Below, piece by piece: positions 18,550 to 28,040 of a DNA stretch of 64,000 bases. Positions within the stretch are counted from its first letter, which is position 1. Every line of letters starts with the position of its first letter. The position numbers and the translations under genes were made by a program. The DNA comes from Planctomycetota bacterium (GTDB taxonomy: Bacteria > Planctomycetota > Phycisphaerae > Phycisphaerales > Phycisphaeraceae): NCBI GenBank assembly GCA_021413865.1, contig JAIOPN010000015.1, forward strand, positions 26,761 through 90,760, read 5' to 3'. Below the pieces are notes generated by a model. That model was given only the letters and a program-made list of their open reading frames with translations, was not told the DNA's origin and did not search any database.

Positions 18550-19737
18550 ATGGCGATCGCGGAACTCTCGGCCGATGCTTCAGCGGGAGCCCCCATGCTG
18601 CGCCGCGCGGCGGCGCGTGTGTGGGACGTGCTGGTCGTGGGTGCGGGGCCGGCGGGCGGCGCGGCGGCGATCACGCTCGCCTCGCACGGCGCGTCGCTCC
18701 TGCTCGTGGACAAGGCCTCGTTCCCGCGCTGGAAGGTGTGCGGCTGCTGCGTGAACCCTTCCGCCTTGGCGACGCTGGCGCGATTGGGCGTCGAAGACCC
18801 GGCGCGGTCGCTCGGCGCTGTGGAGCTTCGCAAACTCCGGCTGGCCGCCGGCGGGTGGCGGGCGACGCTCCCGCTGCCTGGCGGCGTGTCGCTCTCACGC
18901 GAAGCGCTCGACACGGAACTGGTGCGTGTCGCGATCAGCCGTGGTACGGAATTTCTTCCGGGAACACGGGCGGTGCTCGGCGAGACGACGGGGGACGTCC
19001 GGCTCGTGCGATTGCAACGGGGTGATGAGACCATCGAAGCCAGGGCGCGCGTCGTGCTGGCAGCGGATGGTTTAGGCGGACGATTGCTCGACGACGAACC
19101 GGGGATGAACACGGCGGCGGCGCCCCGCTCACGCATGGGCTGCGGCGTGACGCTCGATCGGGACAGCGTGGCCAATCAATACGAATCGGGCGCGATTTAC
19201 ATGGCCTGCGGGGTAGGCGGGTACGTCGGTCTCGTGCGATTCGGCGATGGCCGGCTCGATGTCGCGGCGGCGCTCGACCCGGTGTTAACCCGCGCGGCCG
19301 GCGGGCCCGGCGCGGCGGCGGAGGCGATCCTCCGCTCGGCGGGGCTTCCACACATCCACAATTTGGCGTCTCTGGACTGGCGCGGCACGGCCCTGCTCAC
19401 GCGGCGGCGGGCGCGGTTGGGCGGCGAGCGCTTGCTGGCGATCGGCGATGCGGCGGGCTACGTCGAGCCCTTCACCGGCGAGGGCATTGCCTGGGCGCTG
19501 GCGTCGGGCGAAGCGGCGGCGGGAATCGTGCGGCGCGCATCGGCCTGGTCGGCGTCACAGATTGACGAATGGGAATCGGTACATCATCGGTTGCTGGGGC
19601 GACGGCAGCGCTGGTGCCGGGCGGTCACGATGGTGCTGCGGCGGGCGCGGCTGGCCACGGCGGCTGTGGCGGTGCTCTCGACCGCGCCTTCTTTGGGGCG
19701 GCCGCTGGTGCGGCGCATCATGGCGGCAACGGCTTAG
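18550..19737 (+). CDS. FAD-dependent oxidoreductase, geranylgeranyl-reductase type
   Basis: A 395-residue flavoprotein. The dinucleotide-binding motif VLVVGAGPAGGAAA is near residue 27, the PHBH-type WKVCGCCVNP segment follows, and the second FAD motif GERLLAIGDAAGYVEPFTGEG is near residue 300. It should hydroxylate or reduce the product of the adjacent type III polyketide synthase. Similar sets (PKS, methyltransferase, flavoprotein) make alkylresorcinol-derived quinones in actinomycetes. A GTG overlapping the methyltransferase stop is an alternative start. Confidence 0.85.
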   Translation: MAIAELSADASAGAPMLRRAAARVWDVLVVGAGPAGGAAAITLASHGASLLLVDKASFPRWKVCGCCVNPSALATLARLGVEDPARSLGAVELRKLRLAAGGWRATLPLPGGVSLSREALDTELVRVAISRGTEFLPGTRAVLGETTGDVRLVRLQRGDETIEARARVVLAADGLGGRLLDDEPGMNTAAAPRSRMGCGVTLDRDSVANQYESGAIYMACGVGGYVGLVRFGDGRLDVAAALDPVLTRAAGGPGAAAEAILRSAGLPHIHNLASLDWRGTALLTRRRARLGGERLLAIGDAAGYVEPFTGEGIAWALASGEAAAGIVRRASAWSASQIDEWESVHHRLLGRRQRWCRAVTMVLRRARLATAAVAVLSTAPSLGRPLVRRIMAATA

Positions 19738-19755
19738 GCAAGGCAGAGGTCAACC

Positions 19756-20853
19756 ATGGGTGCGATATTGCTGGGACTGGGCACGGCCGTGCCCGAACGC
19801 TCGATCGGCCAGGGCGACGCGGTCACGCAGGCGGTGACGCGCTGTTGCACCACCACCGACCACGCGCGGCTGCTCCCCGTGCTCTACCGCAGGACACGCG
19901 TGGCGCGGAGATCAAGCGTGCTCCTCGAAGAGCCCGATGGCTCGGGGAATCCGCACCCGTTTTTCCCCCCGGCGCTGACCGCCGACGATCGCGGCCCCAC
20001 CACCGCTGGGCGAATGGTCAGGTACCACGAGCTGGTCGGCCCGCTGGCGGAATCCGCCGCGCGCTCGGCGCTGCACGACGCGGGTGTTGCATCACAGCGC
20101 ATCACGCACCTGGTGACGGTCTCCTGCACCGGCTTCGTAGCGCCGGGGTTCGACGTCCACCTCATCAAATCGCTCGGATTGGCATCGACGGTCGAACGGA
20201 CGCACATCGGCTTCATGGGCTGCCACGGCGCGCTCAACGGCCTGCGCGTCGCGGCGATGATCGCCCGCGCCGACCCCGACGCCGTCGTGCTCCTGACGGC
20301 CGCGGAGTTGTGCAGCCTCCACTTCCGCTACGGCTGGGACCCGGACAAGGTCGTCGCCAACGCACTCTTCGCCGACGGCGCGGGCGCGGTGGTGCTCTCA
20401 TCAAACAGCATGGGAGAGACGCCCGGGAATGGGTGGGAAGTAAAAGCGCACGGGGCGTGCCTCTTCCCCGATTCCCAGGACGCGATGACGTGGACACTCG
20501 GCGACCACGGCTTCGAGATGACGCTCTCGCCGCGCGTGCCTGGCCTGATCGAGGCGCACCTCCGGCCGTGGATGGAGTCGTGGTTGAAAAAATACGGCCT
20601 GCGGATCGGTGACGTGGGCTCGTGGGCGATCCACCCCGGCGGACCCAGGATCATCGGCTCGGCGCTGCGGGCACTGGGGCTTGATGAAAACGCGGCGGCG
20701 GTTTCACAGGCCGTCCTGGCGGAGCACGGGAACATGTCGTCGGCGACGATCCTGTTCATCCTGCGCGAGACGAAACGGATCGGGGTGCGTCGGCCGTGCG
20801 TGGCGCTGGGGTTCGGCCCCGGCCTGGCGGCCGAGGCGGCGCTGATTTTGTGA
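19756..20853 (+). CDS. Type III polyketide synthase (chalcone-synthase-like)
   Basis: A 365-residue thiolase-fold enzyme with all three catalytic residues: Cys in GFMGCHGALNGL near residue 156, His in WAIHPGGPRI near 295, and Asn in EHGNMSSATILF near 328. The end GFGPGLAAEAAL is the usual conserved loop. It would condense an acyl-CoA starter with malonyl-CoA units into a pyrone or resorcinol. It is 18 bases downstream of the oxidoreductase gene and closes the three-gene cluster. Confidence 0.93.
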   Translation: MGAILLGLGTAVPERSIGQGDAVTQAVTRCCTTTDHARLLPVLYRRTRVARRSSVLLEEPDGSGNPHPFFPPALTADDRGPTTAGRMVRYHELVGPLAESAARSALHDAGVASQRITHLVTVSCTGFVAPGFDVHLIKSLGLASTVERTHIGFMGCHGALNGLRVAAMIARADPDAVVLLTAAELCSLHFRYGWDPDKVVANALFADGAGAVVLSSNSMGETPGNGWEVKAHGACLFPDSQDAMTWTLGDHGFEMTLSPRVPGLIEAHLRPWMESWLKKYGLRIGDVGSWAIHPGGPRIIGSALRALGLDENAAAVSQAVLAEHGNMSSATILFILRETKRIGVRRPCVALGFGPGLAAEAALIL

Positions 20854-20867
20854 ATGAACGCCGCGCG

Positions 20868-21290
20868 TCAGGATTTGGAGCGACGGGGAGATTTGGCGGC
20901 CGGCGCCGCGGCGCCCGAGCAATCGGGGCAGAGGCCGTAAATCACGACGGTGTGCGACTCGACCTTGAAGCCTGGGGGGACGTGGCTCTCAATCTCGCCC
21001 GAGCAGCCCTCAATGTCGAACACTTTCTCGCAGACACGGCAGCGGAAGTGGTGGTGGTGCTGGTTGTGCTTCCGCGCCAGTTCGTAACGGGGCGGCTCAC
21101 CGGGCAGTGCGACAGCGACCAGCCAGCCCTCGTCCATCAAGCCTTTAATGGTTCGGTAAACCGTTGCGATGCCCAGGCGGGGAACCTTGGCCTGGGCCGT
21201 AGCTAAAGCTTCCTGCGGGCCGAGCGGTCGGGCGGCTGTCTCGAAGGCGTCCCGGATTGCATTCCGCTGGTTTGTCTGTCGCTCCATCAT
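20868..21290 (-). CDS. Fur/Zur/PerR family metalloregulator
   Basis: A 140-residue regulator: winged helix at residues 5-65 with TVYRTIKGLMDEG as the recognition region, then the metal-binding KHNQHHHHFRCRVCEKVFD, and a second cysteine pair in YGLCPDC for structural zinc. Whether it senses iron, zinc or peroxide cannot be told from sequence. It converges with the polyketide synthase gene. Two consecutive ATG codons begin the frame. The upstream 230 bases show no clear promoter or Fur box. Confidence 0.9.
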   Translation of the reverse strand: MMERQTNQRNAIRDAFETAARPLGPQEALATAQAKVPRLGIATVYRTIKGLMDEGWLVAVALPGEPPRYELARKHNQHHHHFRCRVCEKVFDIEGCSGEIESHVPPGFKVESHTVVIYGLCPDCSGAAAPAAKSPRRSKS

Positions 21291-21521
21291 GCCTTGGTAC
21301 TACTACGCTGCGCGGACCCCTGAACAGCCCCCCCCGGATCGTGTGAAGCATATTTATGCTAGGGAGGCACTCTTGCATATGCGAGTCGAGTGGGCTTTCT
21401 CACTTGGGATTTTCAAGAATGGATAATCACTAACCCCTCCGAAACGCACATCCCGCATAAAAGGGCCGCCCTGCGTGCCGTGCGGCGGCACAGCACGTGA
21501 GCGGTTCGAGTGAGTTGCTCG

Positions 21522-23357
21522 TCAATCCGTGACAAGAGAAAGCCAGAGGACGAACAGCGCCCCGCCCCCGGTGGGTCGATGAAGGAGATTCCCGCCCATG
21601 GCACGAGCGAGCCTCCGGCTCAGCGCAAGCCCCAAGCCAATGCCCGGCGCGGTGGAGGCGGCCTCGGAGGCGGACTTCTCGAATGCGTTGAACAACCGGC
21701 GGGCGCGGCGCGGCGGGATGCCCGGACCATGGTCACGCACCCCCAGCAGCGCCATTTTGCGGCCGGCGTCGAGCGTGACCTCCAGGTGGATGCGGCGGTC
21801 GGTGGCGGACGCCGCGTATTTGCACGCGTTGTCCACCAGGTTCATCAGCACCTGGTCCACGGAAACCGGATCGGCACGCACTGCGGCGGCCGCCGCCTGC
21901 GGTGAAACCTCGACGGCGAGCGTCATCCCGGACTGTTCGGCGCGGCGTGCAAGCCGATCGGTGGTGCGATCAAGGATGCGTTGGAGCGGAATGGGGTCGA
22001 TATTGACGCGGGCCCGGCGCCGCTCGAGACGGGCGTGCGCCAGGACGTTTTCGACCAGGTGGCTGAGCCGCTCCGCCTCGCCGCGGAGCGTGTCCAGATA
22101 AGAGCGGCGCTGTACCTCGTCGGCGACCCGGCCCTGGGCGAGCATTTCGGTGTAGAGCCGGAAGGTGGTCAGCGGCGTGCGGAGCTCGTGCGTGACGGCG
22201 GAGACGAAGGCGGCGCGGCGGTCGCTAAGCCGCATCACTCCAGCGAGGAGCAGCCCGACGGCCACCACCGCGACGGCCAGCGCCGCCCACGCCGCCGCGA
22301 GCGTGGCACGCACGGTGGAAACCGGCACCAGTGCCGCAACGTCCACCGGCAGCGCCCCGGGCGCGAGCACGACGGGAATCGACGCCATCATGCGCGACGG
22401 GTCCACCGCCCCGTCGGCGGCCAGCGCCAGCGAGGCCCGGGGCAGCACGTCACCCACACCCTCCAGCAGCCAACGCTGTACCGCGGGCCAATCCAGTTCG
22501 CAACCCTGCACCCACTCGCGCCGATCGATCCGGACGCGGCGGGCGAGGATGATGCTCGACCCGACGGGCACGGGACGCATCGCGCCCTGAGCGGCGTCGG
22601 GCGTTTCCTCCCGCTGTGCCGGGGTTGGGCGCGGCGTTGCGATCTGACTCGGCTGACCATTCTGAGACAGCTTGGAGCGCTGCTGATATTCGCTGAGGTT
22701 CTGACTCTTCTGCTGCCGCATGGATTTCGCGGCGTAGCCCTGCTGATTATCGTCCTCGATCTGGGCGAGCTGCTGCTCGGACTCGGGTGGGATCGGAGGC
22801 GGCGCGACCGTCACGGCGGTGAGACTGTTGTCGGAGTCAATCGGCGTAAGCTTCCGCGCCAGCGCGGCGGTGTGGAGCGAGGGCTCGAGGAGCGCGAGGC
22901 GGCGGGCCGACTCCTCGATCAACTCGGCGGGCACGGCCGCGCGGTCGGCGGCGGCGCGCATCTCGCCGACGGGCACCTGCGGCGAGGTGACGCGACCGTC
23001 GGGGTCGATCTGGAAATAGACGCGCACCATCGGGGTGCGCTGCGTGAGCAGCGGGCTGGCGATGCGGACCTCGCTGGGGCGCAGCTCGGCCAAGCCGGCG
23101 CTGAACGCCAGCCGCTCGGTGTAGAACGGCCGGTAGGTGAAGTACGGCCGGTTCGCCTCCTGCGCCAGCAGCGGCCCCATCGCCGAATCCATGCGCCAGA
23201 GCGCCAGACGGACCGCCTCCTCCAGCGCCGCACGCTGCTGCGCCTCGCGCTGGGCGTCGTCCAATCCGATGAGCGACCGGCTGACCCAGAGCATCGCGGC
23301 GACGGCCAGGATCAGGCACGCGACAAACACCAGCCACGTTGCCGAGGATCGGCTCAC
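21522..23357 (-). CDS. Membrane sensor histidine kinase with large periplasmic domain
   Basis: A 611-residue kinase. Transmembrane helix 1 is at about residues 8-27 and helix 2 at about 345-370, enclosing a periplasmic region of some 315 residues that includes a Gln/Ser-rich disordered linker near 205-250. The cytoplasmic part has the H box THELRTPLTTFRLYTEML, N box VDNACKYA, and G boxes DHGPGIP and GIGLGLALS. It starts with GTG overlapping the stop of the response regulator gene (GTGA), so the pair forms one operon. The signal is unknown. Confidence 0.92.
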   Translation of the reverse strand: MSRSSATWLVFVACLILAVAAMLWVSRSLIGLDDAQREAQQRAALEEAVRLALWRMDSAMGPLLAQEANRPYFTYRPFYTERLAFSAGLAELRPSEVRIASPLLTQRTPMVRVYFQIDPDGRVTSPQVPVGEMRAAADRAAVPAELIEESARRLALLEPSLHTAALARKLTPIDSDNSLTAVTVAPPPIPPESEQQLAQIEDDNQQGYAAKSMRQQKSQNLSEYQQRSKLSQNGQPSQIATPRPTPAQREETPDAAQGAMRPVPVGSSIILARRVRIDRREWVQGCELDWPAVQRWLLEGVGDVLPRASLALAADGAVDPSRMMASIPVVLAPGALPVDVAALVPVSTVRATLAAAWAALAVAVVAVGLLLAGVMRLSDRRAAFVSAVTHELRTPLTTFRLYTEMLAQGRVADEVQRRSYLDTLRGEAERLSHLVENVLAHARLERRRARVNIDPIPLQRILDRTTDRLARRAEQSGMTLAVEVSPQAAAAAVRADPVSVDQVLMNLVDNACKYAASATDRRIHLEVTLDAGRKMALLGVRDHGPGIPPRRARRLFNAFEKSASEAASTAPGIGLGLALSRRLARAMGGNLLHRPTGGGALFVLWLSLVTD

Positions 23358-24088
23358 AAAGCCCCCTCCCCCACCAGGCGGTAGCCCCGCCCGCGCACGG
23401 TGAGCAGCACGCCGGGCGACGCCGGGTCGTCGCGCAGCTTCTCGCGCAGGCGGGCGACGTGCATGTCGATCGTGCGCGTGTCCACGCCGGTCGGGTCGAG
23501 CCGCCAGACGTGCTGGAGGATCTCCTCGCGGGAGATCACGCGGTCGGCGTGCGCGGCGAGGTAGCGGAGCAATTCCGCCTCGCGCTGCGAGAGGGTCGCC
23601 GTCTCCCCGCCTTCAAACCGCACATGGGATTTTGCCAAGTCGATCACACCCCCCCGGAACGGGATGTGTTCGACATCCGTCGGCCGTGCGGGTGAGCGGC
23701 GCAGCACGGCGGCGACGCGTGCAAGTAGTTCCGTTAGGCTGAACGGTTTGACGACGTAATCATCCGCACCAAGCCGCAGGCCCTTGACCCGGTCGCTCTC
23801 GGAGCCCAGCGCAGTGAGGACGATCACGGGGAGCGTGGGCCTGGCGTCGCGCACGGCCCGAAGGATGTCCAGCCCGTCGCCGGCGCGCTTGCCCGGCGCG
23901 GGCACACCGGGCAGCACCAGGTCAAGCAGGAGCAGATCCCATTCCCCTTCGACCGCCAGCGCCAAGCCTATCTTCCCGTCGCCGGCTTCGAGCGTGGCGT
24001 AGCCCTCGGACCGCAGGGCATCGACGATCCCCCGGCGGATCGCCGCGTCGTCTTCGATCACCAGCACGGTGCCGCGGGATGTCGCCAT
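23354..24088 (-). CDS. OmpR/PhoB-family response regulator
   Basis: A 244-residue regulator. The receiver domain has the acidic pair VIEDDAAIRR, the phosphorylated Asp in LLLDLVLPG near residue 56, Thr in VLTALGSESDR, and Lys in VVKPFS. The C-terminal winged helix (TRTIDMHVARLREKL ... GRGYRLV) binds DNA. It is the first gene of the two-component operon. An insertion of about nine residues after the phosphorylation site (VPAPGKRAGDG) is slightly longer than usual. Confidence 0.95.
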   Translation of the reverse strand: MATSRGTVLVIEDDAAIRRGIVDALRSEGYATLEAGDGKIGLALAVEGEWDLLLLDLVLPGVPAPGKRAGDGLDILRAVRDARPTLPVIVLTALGSESDRVKGLRLGADDYVVKPFSLTELLARVAAVLRRSPARPTDVEHIPFRGGVIDLAKSHVRFEGGETATLSQREAELLRYLAAHADRVISREEILQHVWRLDPTGVDTRTIDMHVARLREKLRDDPASPGVLLTVRGRGYRLVGEGAL

Positions 24089-24119
24089 GACGGGTTCATT
24101 CTATTCGGGAGGGGATCGG

Positions 24120-25577
24120 TTATTCGGGGGCGCGGACACGGGCCGCTGAAGCGGCCGTGCCTCCCGGGGTTGGTGGGGATTGCGCGAGGCCCTGCTTGTC
24201 GAGGGCGGAGTAGGCGTCCTCGGGGACCAGACCCAACCAGGGGTCGCCCGGGGGCGTGAGGAAGAGCTCGGTATAGACGCGGTCGTTGAGCTTTTTTACG
24301 TCCATCGCCAGCGCCGGATCGGCGGCGAGCCAGCCGAGGATCGCGCGGCGAAAGCGGTACTCGTTCACCACCGTGTCGCGGGCCATATTGATCTCCAACT
24401 GGCGGACCACACCCATCAGGGGGTCTTCGACCGCTGCCTTGCTCATGGCACGGCGCATGGCATCCTGCGCCGAGCCCGTGACCTTGATCGACATGAACTG
24501 GCGGCTGGCGCCATCGAGCCGTGCGTCACCACGGTGCAGCTCCGCGAGCTTGCTCCACGTTGCATCGTCGAGATTGGACGGCGCGGGCGCGGCGTCGACG
24601 GCACTCACCATCGGGGCTTCAACGTCGTTTTTGACCACGGCATAACTGCTGGCATCCTGGGCCGAGGGATAACCCTTGGCTGGGGCCGCGGCGGGCCGCC
24701 CGGTAATCACGGCCAGGTCAAAGGCGTATCGCCGGTCCACATCCGCGGCCGCAGCGGTGTAGTAGAGATTTGCGCCCGTCGGCTGCGCGGATTTCTTGCC
24801 GTCATAGCCCGCGCTGGGTGCGGCGGCGAGGGCGGCCTCGAGCCGCTGCCGGAAAGCCTTCGGGCCGTACACGCCCGGCAGCGCGTCGATCACCCGGCCA
24901 TCGGCGGTCATGACGTAGTGGATCGAGTTGCCGGTGATGGTGCGCTCGATCTTCCGGCCGTCGCCGAAGTCGATGGTGATCTGCGGCACCGGACGGAGCG
25001 ATTCCCAGTGCAGGACGAAGTTGTTGCGGAGATAATCCGCGAGGGCGGTGTTGGAGTAGAGAACGGTGCGGAAGAACCGGCTGTTGGCGCAGGAGCGGTC
25101 GTCAGTGAGTTTGCCCAACATGCGGAGCGAGAGCACGGGCCGGCCGGTGCGGCGCGACTCGGCGGAGGCGGCGGACCAGTCGTTGTACCAGTAGAGCCGG
25201 CTGGCCCAGGCGTCATATTGCCCGGCGACGGCGTTGATCGCGGCGCGCAGGCGGTCGAGGTCTTCGGGGGTTGCCGTCGCCTGGGATGAATCCATGCGTA
25301 AGCCCGGCTCGATCGGGCGCAGGCCTGGATATTGCTTAAGCGTCTGCTTATGGTCGGAGAGGAGGATTTCGAGCCCGTGCGGCCCGAGGCTGCGCAGCTG
25401 TGCGATCGCGCCGGCGGCGGTTTGCGGGTCGGCGTCGATTGCACGTTTTGTCAGTGCGTGCTCGACGGGGTCGTCAATGGCGGACCCCGCGAATGCGAAC
25501 TCCGATGCCGTGAACCACGCCAACAGGATCGACACCATCCACACCGCCGCCCGTGCTCTTGTCGTCTGGCTGCTCAT
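24120..25577 (-). CDS. Secreted thioredoxin-fold-like protein
   Basis: A 485-residue protein with a signal peptide (residues 1-30, ending EFAFAGS). The ATG at 25577 is preferred because AGGAGA precedes it; a longer frame adds 11 residues. Around residues 140-240 is a thioredoxin-like segment: RRTGRPVLSLRMLGKL, a lone cysteine in DRSCANSRFFR, then NNFVLHWES and ITGNSIHYVMTADGRVIDALPG. The CxxC pair of an active thioredoxin is missing. The rest is unrecognised. Its last residues are encoded by a palindromic repeat. It is probably a cell-surface or periplasmic protein of unknown role. Confidence 0.6.
   Translation of the reverse strand: MSSQTTRARAAVWMVSILLAWFTASEFAFAGSAIDDPVEHALTKRAIDADPQTAAGAIAQLRSLGPHGLEILLSDHKQTLKQYPGLRPIEPGLRMDSSQATATPEDLDRLRAAINAVAGQYDAWASRLYWYNDWSAASAESRRTGRPVLSLRMLGKLTDDRSCANSRFFRTVLYSNTALADYLRNNFVLHWESLRPVPQITIDFGDGRKIERTITGNSIHYVMTADGRVIDALPGVYGPKAFRQRLEAALAAAPSAGYDGKKSAQPTGANLYYTAAAADVDRRYAFDLAVITGRPAAAPAKGYPSAQDASSYAVVKNDVEAPMVSAVDAAPAPSNLDDATWSKLAELHRGDARLDGASRQFMSIKVTGSAQDAMRRAMSKAAVEDPLMGVVRQLEINMARDTVVNEYRFRRAILGWLAADPALAMDVKKLNDRVYTELFLTPPGDPWLGLVPEDAYSALDKQGLAQSPPTPGGTAASAARVRAPE
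24137..24159. repeat. Palindromic repeat copy 2, inside a coding sequence
   Basis: GCCGCT/AGCGGC with a 2-nt loop, extended by CACG/CGTG around one bulged base. Read on the minus strand it matches the hairpin at 1259-1283 at almost every position, including flanking bases. It encodes part of the C-terminus of the thioredoxin-like protein. Confidence 0.55.
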
Positions 25578-25700
25578 GGCGCTCTCCTTAGGGTTGTTCG
25601 ATGGGTTCATCGACTAACCATACGGCCGCCACGCCTTGGCGCATGTCACCGGGATGTAACAACGCTCTTGCCCATCCCTGGGAGGGAGGAGTGAAGAGTT

Positions 25701-26783
25701 TCACACCGCCCAGTCCATCGGCTTGGGTTGCTTGAACGTGCCGCGGATCGACACTGCACGGCCGGTGCGGATCGAGTCGTAGGCGCCGAAGATGATCTCG
25801 ACGACGTGCGCCGCCTGCTCGCCGGTGGCACGCTGCGGGCGCTTGGTACGAATTGCGTCGTGCAGTTCGGTCAATCCGCGTGCCCACTCGACGCCCTGGA
25901 ACGCGGGGCGAGCGTGCGGCACCTCCGCCCACTCGCCCGAGCCGAAGTTGCAGACCTGGACCGGGGCATGGAAGTCGTGCGGCGAGCCCAGGAACATGGA
26001 GGCCTTGTCGCCGTGGAACTCCACGCCGTGCTGCTTGGTCGGGCCGACATAGAACGAGCTGGTGAGCCGGCAGATCGGCCCGGAAGCGAACTCGACGCAG
26101 ACGCAGGCCCAGTCGGGCGTCTTTTTAATGACGAAGCTCTTGCCCTCTTTCGTGGTCCGCTTGGGCCAGAGGACGCCACCGGCGGCCGTGACCCGCCGCG
26201 CGGGGCCGAAGATCGACGTCAGCACCGTCAGCGGATACACCCCCACGTCCGCTAGCGCGCCGACCTCGTAGAACGGCGCGGGGTTGGGGTGCCACGACTC
26301 CAGTCGGCCCCAGTTCATCTCGGCGTAGATCACGCGCACCTTGCCCAGCCGCCCCTCGCGAATGAACTTCCACGCCGTCTGCTCGGCCTCGCCCATGAAC
26401 GTGATCGGCGCGGCGCTGAGGCGCAGCTTTTTCTTCTTTGCCAGCCTGACCAACTCCCACGCCTGCTTCACGTTCAGCGTCAGCGGCTTCTCCGTGTGCA
26501 CGTGCTTGCCGGCATTAAGAGACCGCTTGATCACGTCGTAGTGCGCCTGGTGAATGGTGAGGTTGACCACCGCCTCCACATCCGGGTCCGCCAGCACGTC
26601 GTCGAGCGCCGCGTAAACCTTCCCGCCGTGCTTCTGCACCAGCGCCTCGACCGCGGCGCGGCTGAGGTCGTATCCGCCCATAAAGCGGAGCGTGTCGGTG
26701 TGGGCGGCGGCGGTCTGGGCGTAGCGGGTGGAGATGTTGCCGCAGCCGACGATGGCAAAGTTGAGCGGGCCTGTTGTGGGCAT
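25701..26783 (-). CDS. Gfo/Idh/MocA family oxidoreductase
   Basis: A 360-residue NAD(P)-dependent dehydrogenase. The Rossmann motif AIVGCGNISTRYAQ is near residue 9, the hallmark EKPLTLNVKQAWEL near residue 98, and the C-terminal domain holds the substrate site around FYEVGALADVGVYPL. Family members oxidise or reduce sugars, inositols and derivatives. It lies downstream of the PD40 propeller gene on the same strand, so a sugar-catabolic role fits. Confidence 0.9.
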   Translation of the reverse strand: MPTTGPLNFAIVGCGNISTRYAQTAAAHTDTLRFMGGYDLSRAAVEALVQKHGGKVYAALDDVLADPDVEAVVNLTIHQAHYDVIKRSLNAGKHVHTEKPLTLNVKQAWELVRLAKKKKLRLSAAPITFMGEAEQTAWKFIREGRLGKVRVIYAEMNWGRLESWHPNPAPFYEVGALADVGVYPLTVLTSIFGPARRVTAAGGVLWPKRTTKEGKSFVIKKTPDWACVCVEFASGPICRLTSSFYVGPTKQHGVEFHGDKASMFLGSPHDFHAPVQVCNFGSGEWAEVPHARPAFQGVEWARGLTELHDAIRTKRPQRATGEQAAHVVEIIFGAYDSIRTGRAVSIRGTFKQPKPMDWAV

Positions 26784-26850
26784 GGGATTTCCTCGGGTGT
26801 GCCGCGTCGTGGGAGCGGCGAGATAGTACGAAATTTGCGTGTGTGCGGTT

Positions 26851-28008
26851 TCAGACCGACGCGACAGCCAGCCGCACCCAGCGCGGGTGGTCCACGCCTA
26901 ACCCGTTCGCTCCGCGTGTGAGCAGCCGCCGGTTCGAGCCGTCTGCGTCCATCACCCAGAGCTCCGACAGCTTGCCCACGTCGGCCTTGATAAACGCCAG
27001 CCGCTTCCCATCCGGCGACCAGCAGAGCCGGAAGTTCCACGTCGGCGGGTCATCGTGCGTGATCGGCGTGATCTTGCCGGTGTGGATGTCGATGAGGCAT
27101 ATCCGTGTGCCGCCGCGTGCCTGCTCGGGGCGGTAGTCGCGGTTAAAATGATCCGTGTCGGGCCGCCCGACCGCCCATGGCCAGGGGCTGCGCGAGTCGG
27201 GCAACAGCAGCGCGCAGGTGACGCGACCATCGGGCGACCAGATCGGCATGTTCGACCCGCTGCCGTGCCTGCCCGGTATGCCGTACGACGTCGCGAACCA
27301 GTGCGACTGCCCGCTCGTCAGCACGCGGTGCTCCGAGCCGTCCGGCCGGCTGACGACGACATCCGATCGGTCGTGGCCGGGGTCCTGCCGGTAGAGGCAG
27401 CGCTGGTAAACCAGCCATTGGCCATCGGGCGACCAGAACGGGCCGAATTGGAGGAGTTCGTGGTCGCCGCTGATCAGCGTGCGCTGCTTGGTGACAAGAT
27501 CGATGACGTAGATTTCATAGCCCGGGCGGCCGGGCGTGCCGGTGATGTGGAACGCGGCGCTGCGGCCGTCGGGGCTGATCGACGTGCCGTAGGCGTAGCC
27601 CGGGCCGGTGTAGATCATGTCGCGGTTGCCGCCGTTGAGATCGCAGGAGAAGAGGGTGAAGACGTGGTTGGTGTTGCCGCTGATGAGGAAGCGGTCCTGA
27701 CCGGGGATCAGGCCGACGAGCCGCATGTAGGTCGGCAGCTCGATCTCGCGGATCGCCTTGGTGGCGAAGTCGTAGAGCCAGAGATGCGTCCTGGCGAAGC
27801 CGCGGCCGTCGGGGTGGTCGTAGGCGGCCTTGGGGTCTTTGGGCGGGTCCTGGCTGTGGAAGACCGCCTGCTTGCCGCCGGGGAAGACGTACTCCACCTG
27901 GCCGGCGAACTGGGGATAGGACTCGCCGGTGCCGTCCGGACGGATCGCGCCGATGCCGCCGTTGGAGATGTAGAAAATCATTTCGGGCGACGCGGTTGGG
28001 TTGGTCAT
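26851..28008 (-). CDS. TolB-like (PD40) beta-propeller protein
   Basis: A 385-residue protein with at least five PD40 repeats recognisable as ISPDGRSAAFH, WSPDGQWLVYQ, WSPDGRVTCALL, WSPDGKRLAFIK and MDADGSNRRLL. No signal peptide is seen from the ATG at 28008, which has AAGAAGA upstream. Such propellers include oligogalacturonate lyases and TolB-like proteins; no catalytic set is obvious. It sits 32 bases after a giant glycosidase-like gene and before a Gfo/Idh/MocA gene, suggesting a role in handling carbohydrate. Confidence 0.75.
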   Translation of the reverse strand: MTNPTASPEMIFYISNGGIGAIRPDGTGESYPQFAGQVEYVFPGGKQAVFHSQDPPKDPKAAYDHPDGRGFARTHLWLYDFATKAIREIELPTYMRLVGLIPGQDRFLISGNTNHVFTLFSCDLNGGNRDMIYTGPGYAYGTSISPDGRSAAFHITGTPGRPGYEIYVIDLVTKQRTLISGDHELLQFGPFWSPDGQWLVYQRCLYRQDPGHDRSDVVVSRPDGSEHRVLTSGQSHWFATSYGIPGRHGSGSNMPIWSPDGRVTCALLLPDSRSPWPWAVGRPDTDHFNRDYRPEQARGGTRICLIDIHTGKITPITHDDPPTWNFRLCWSPDGKRLAFIKADVGKLSELWVMDADGSNRRLLTRGANGLGVDHPRWVRLAVASV

Positions 28009-28040
28009 GGTGGGTCTTCTTTCTTCGCGCAGAACGATCA

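Noticed and set aside
21291..21521. Fur box or promoter in the region between fur and the histidine kinase
   Set aside because: Only weak A/T-rich and palindromic bits; no convincing 19-base dyad or -35/-10 pair.
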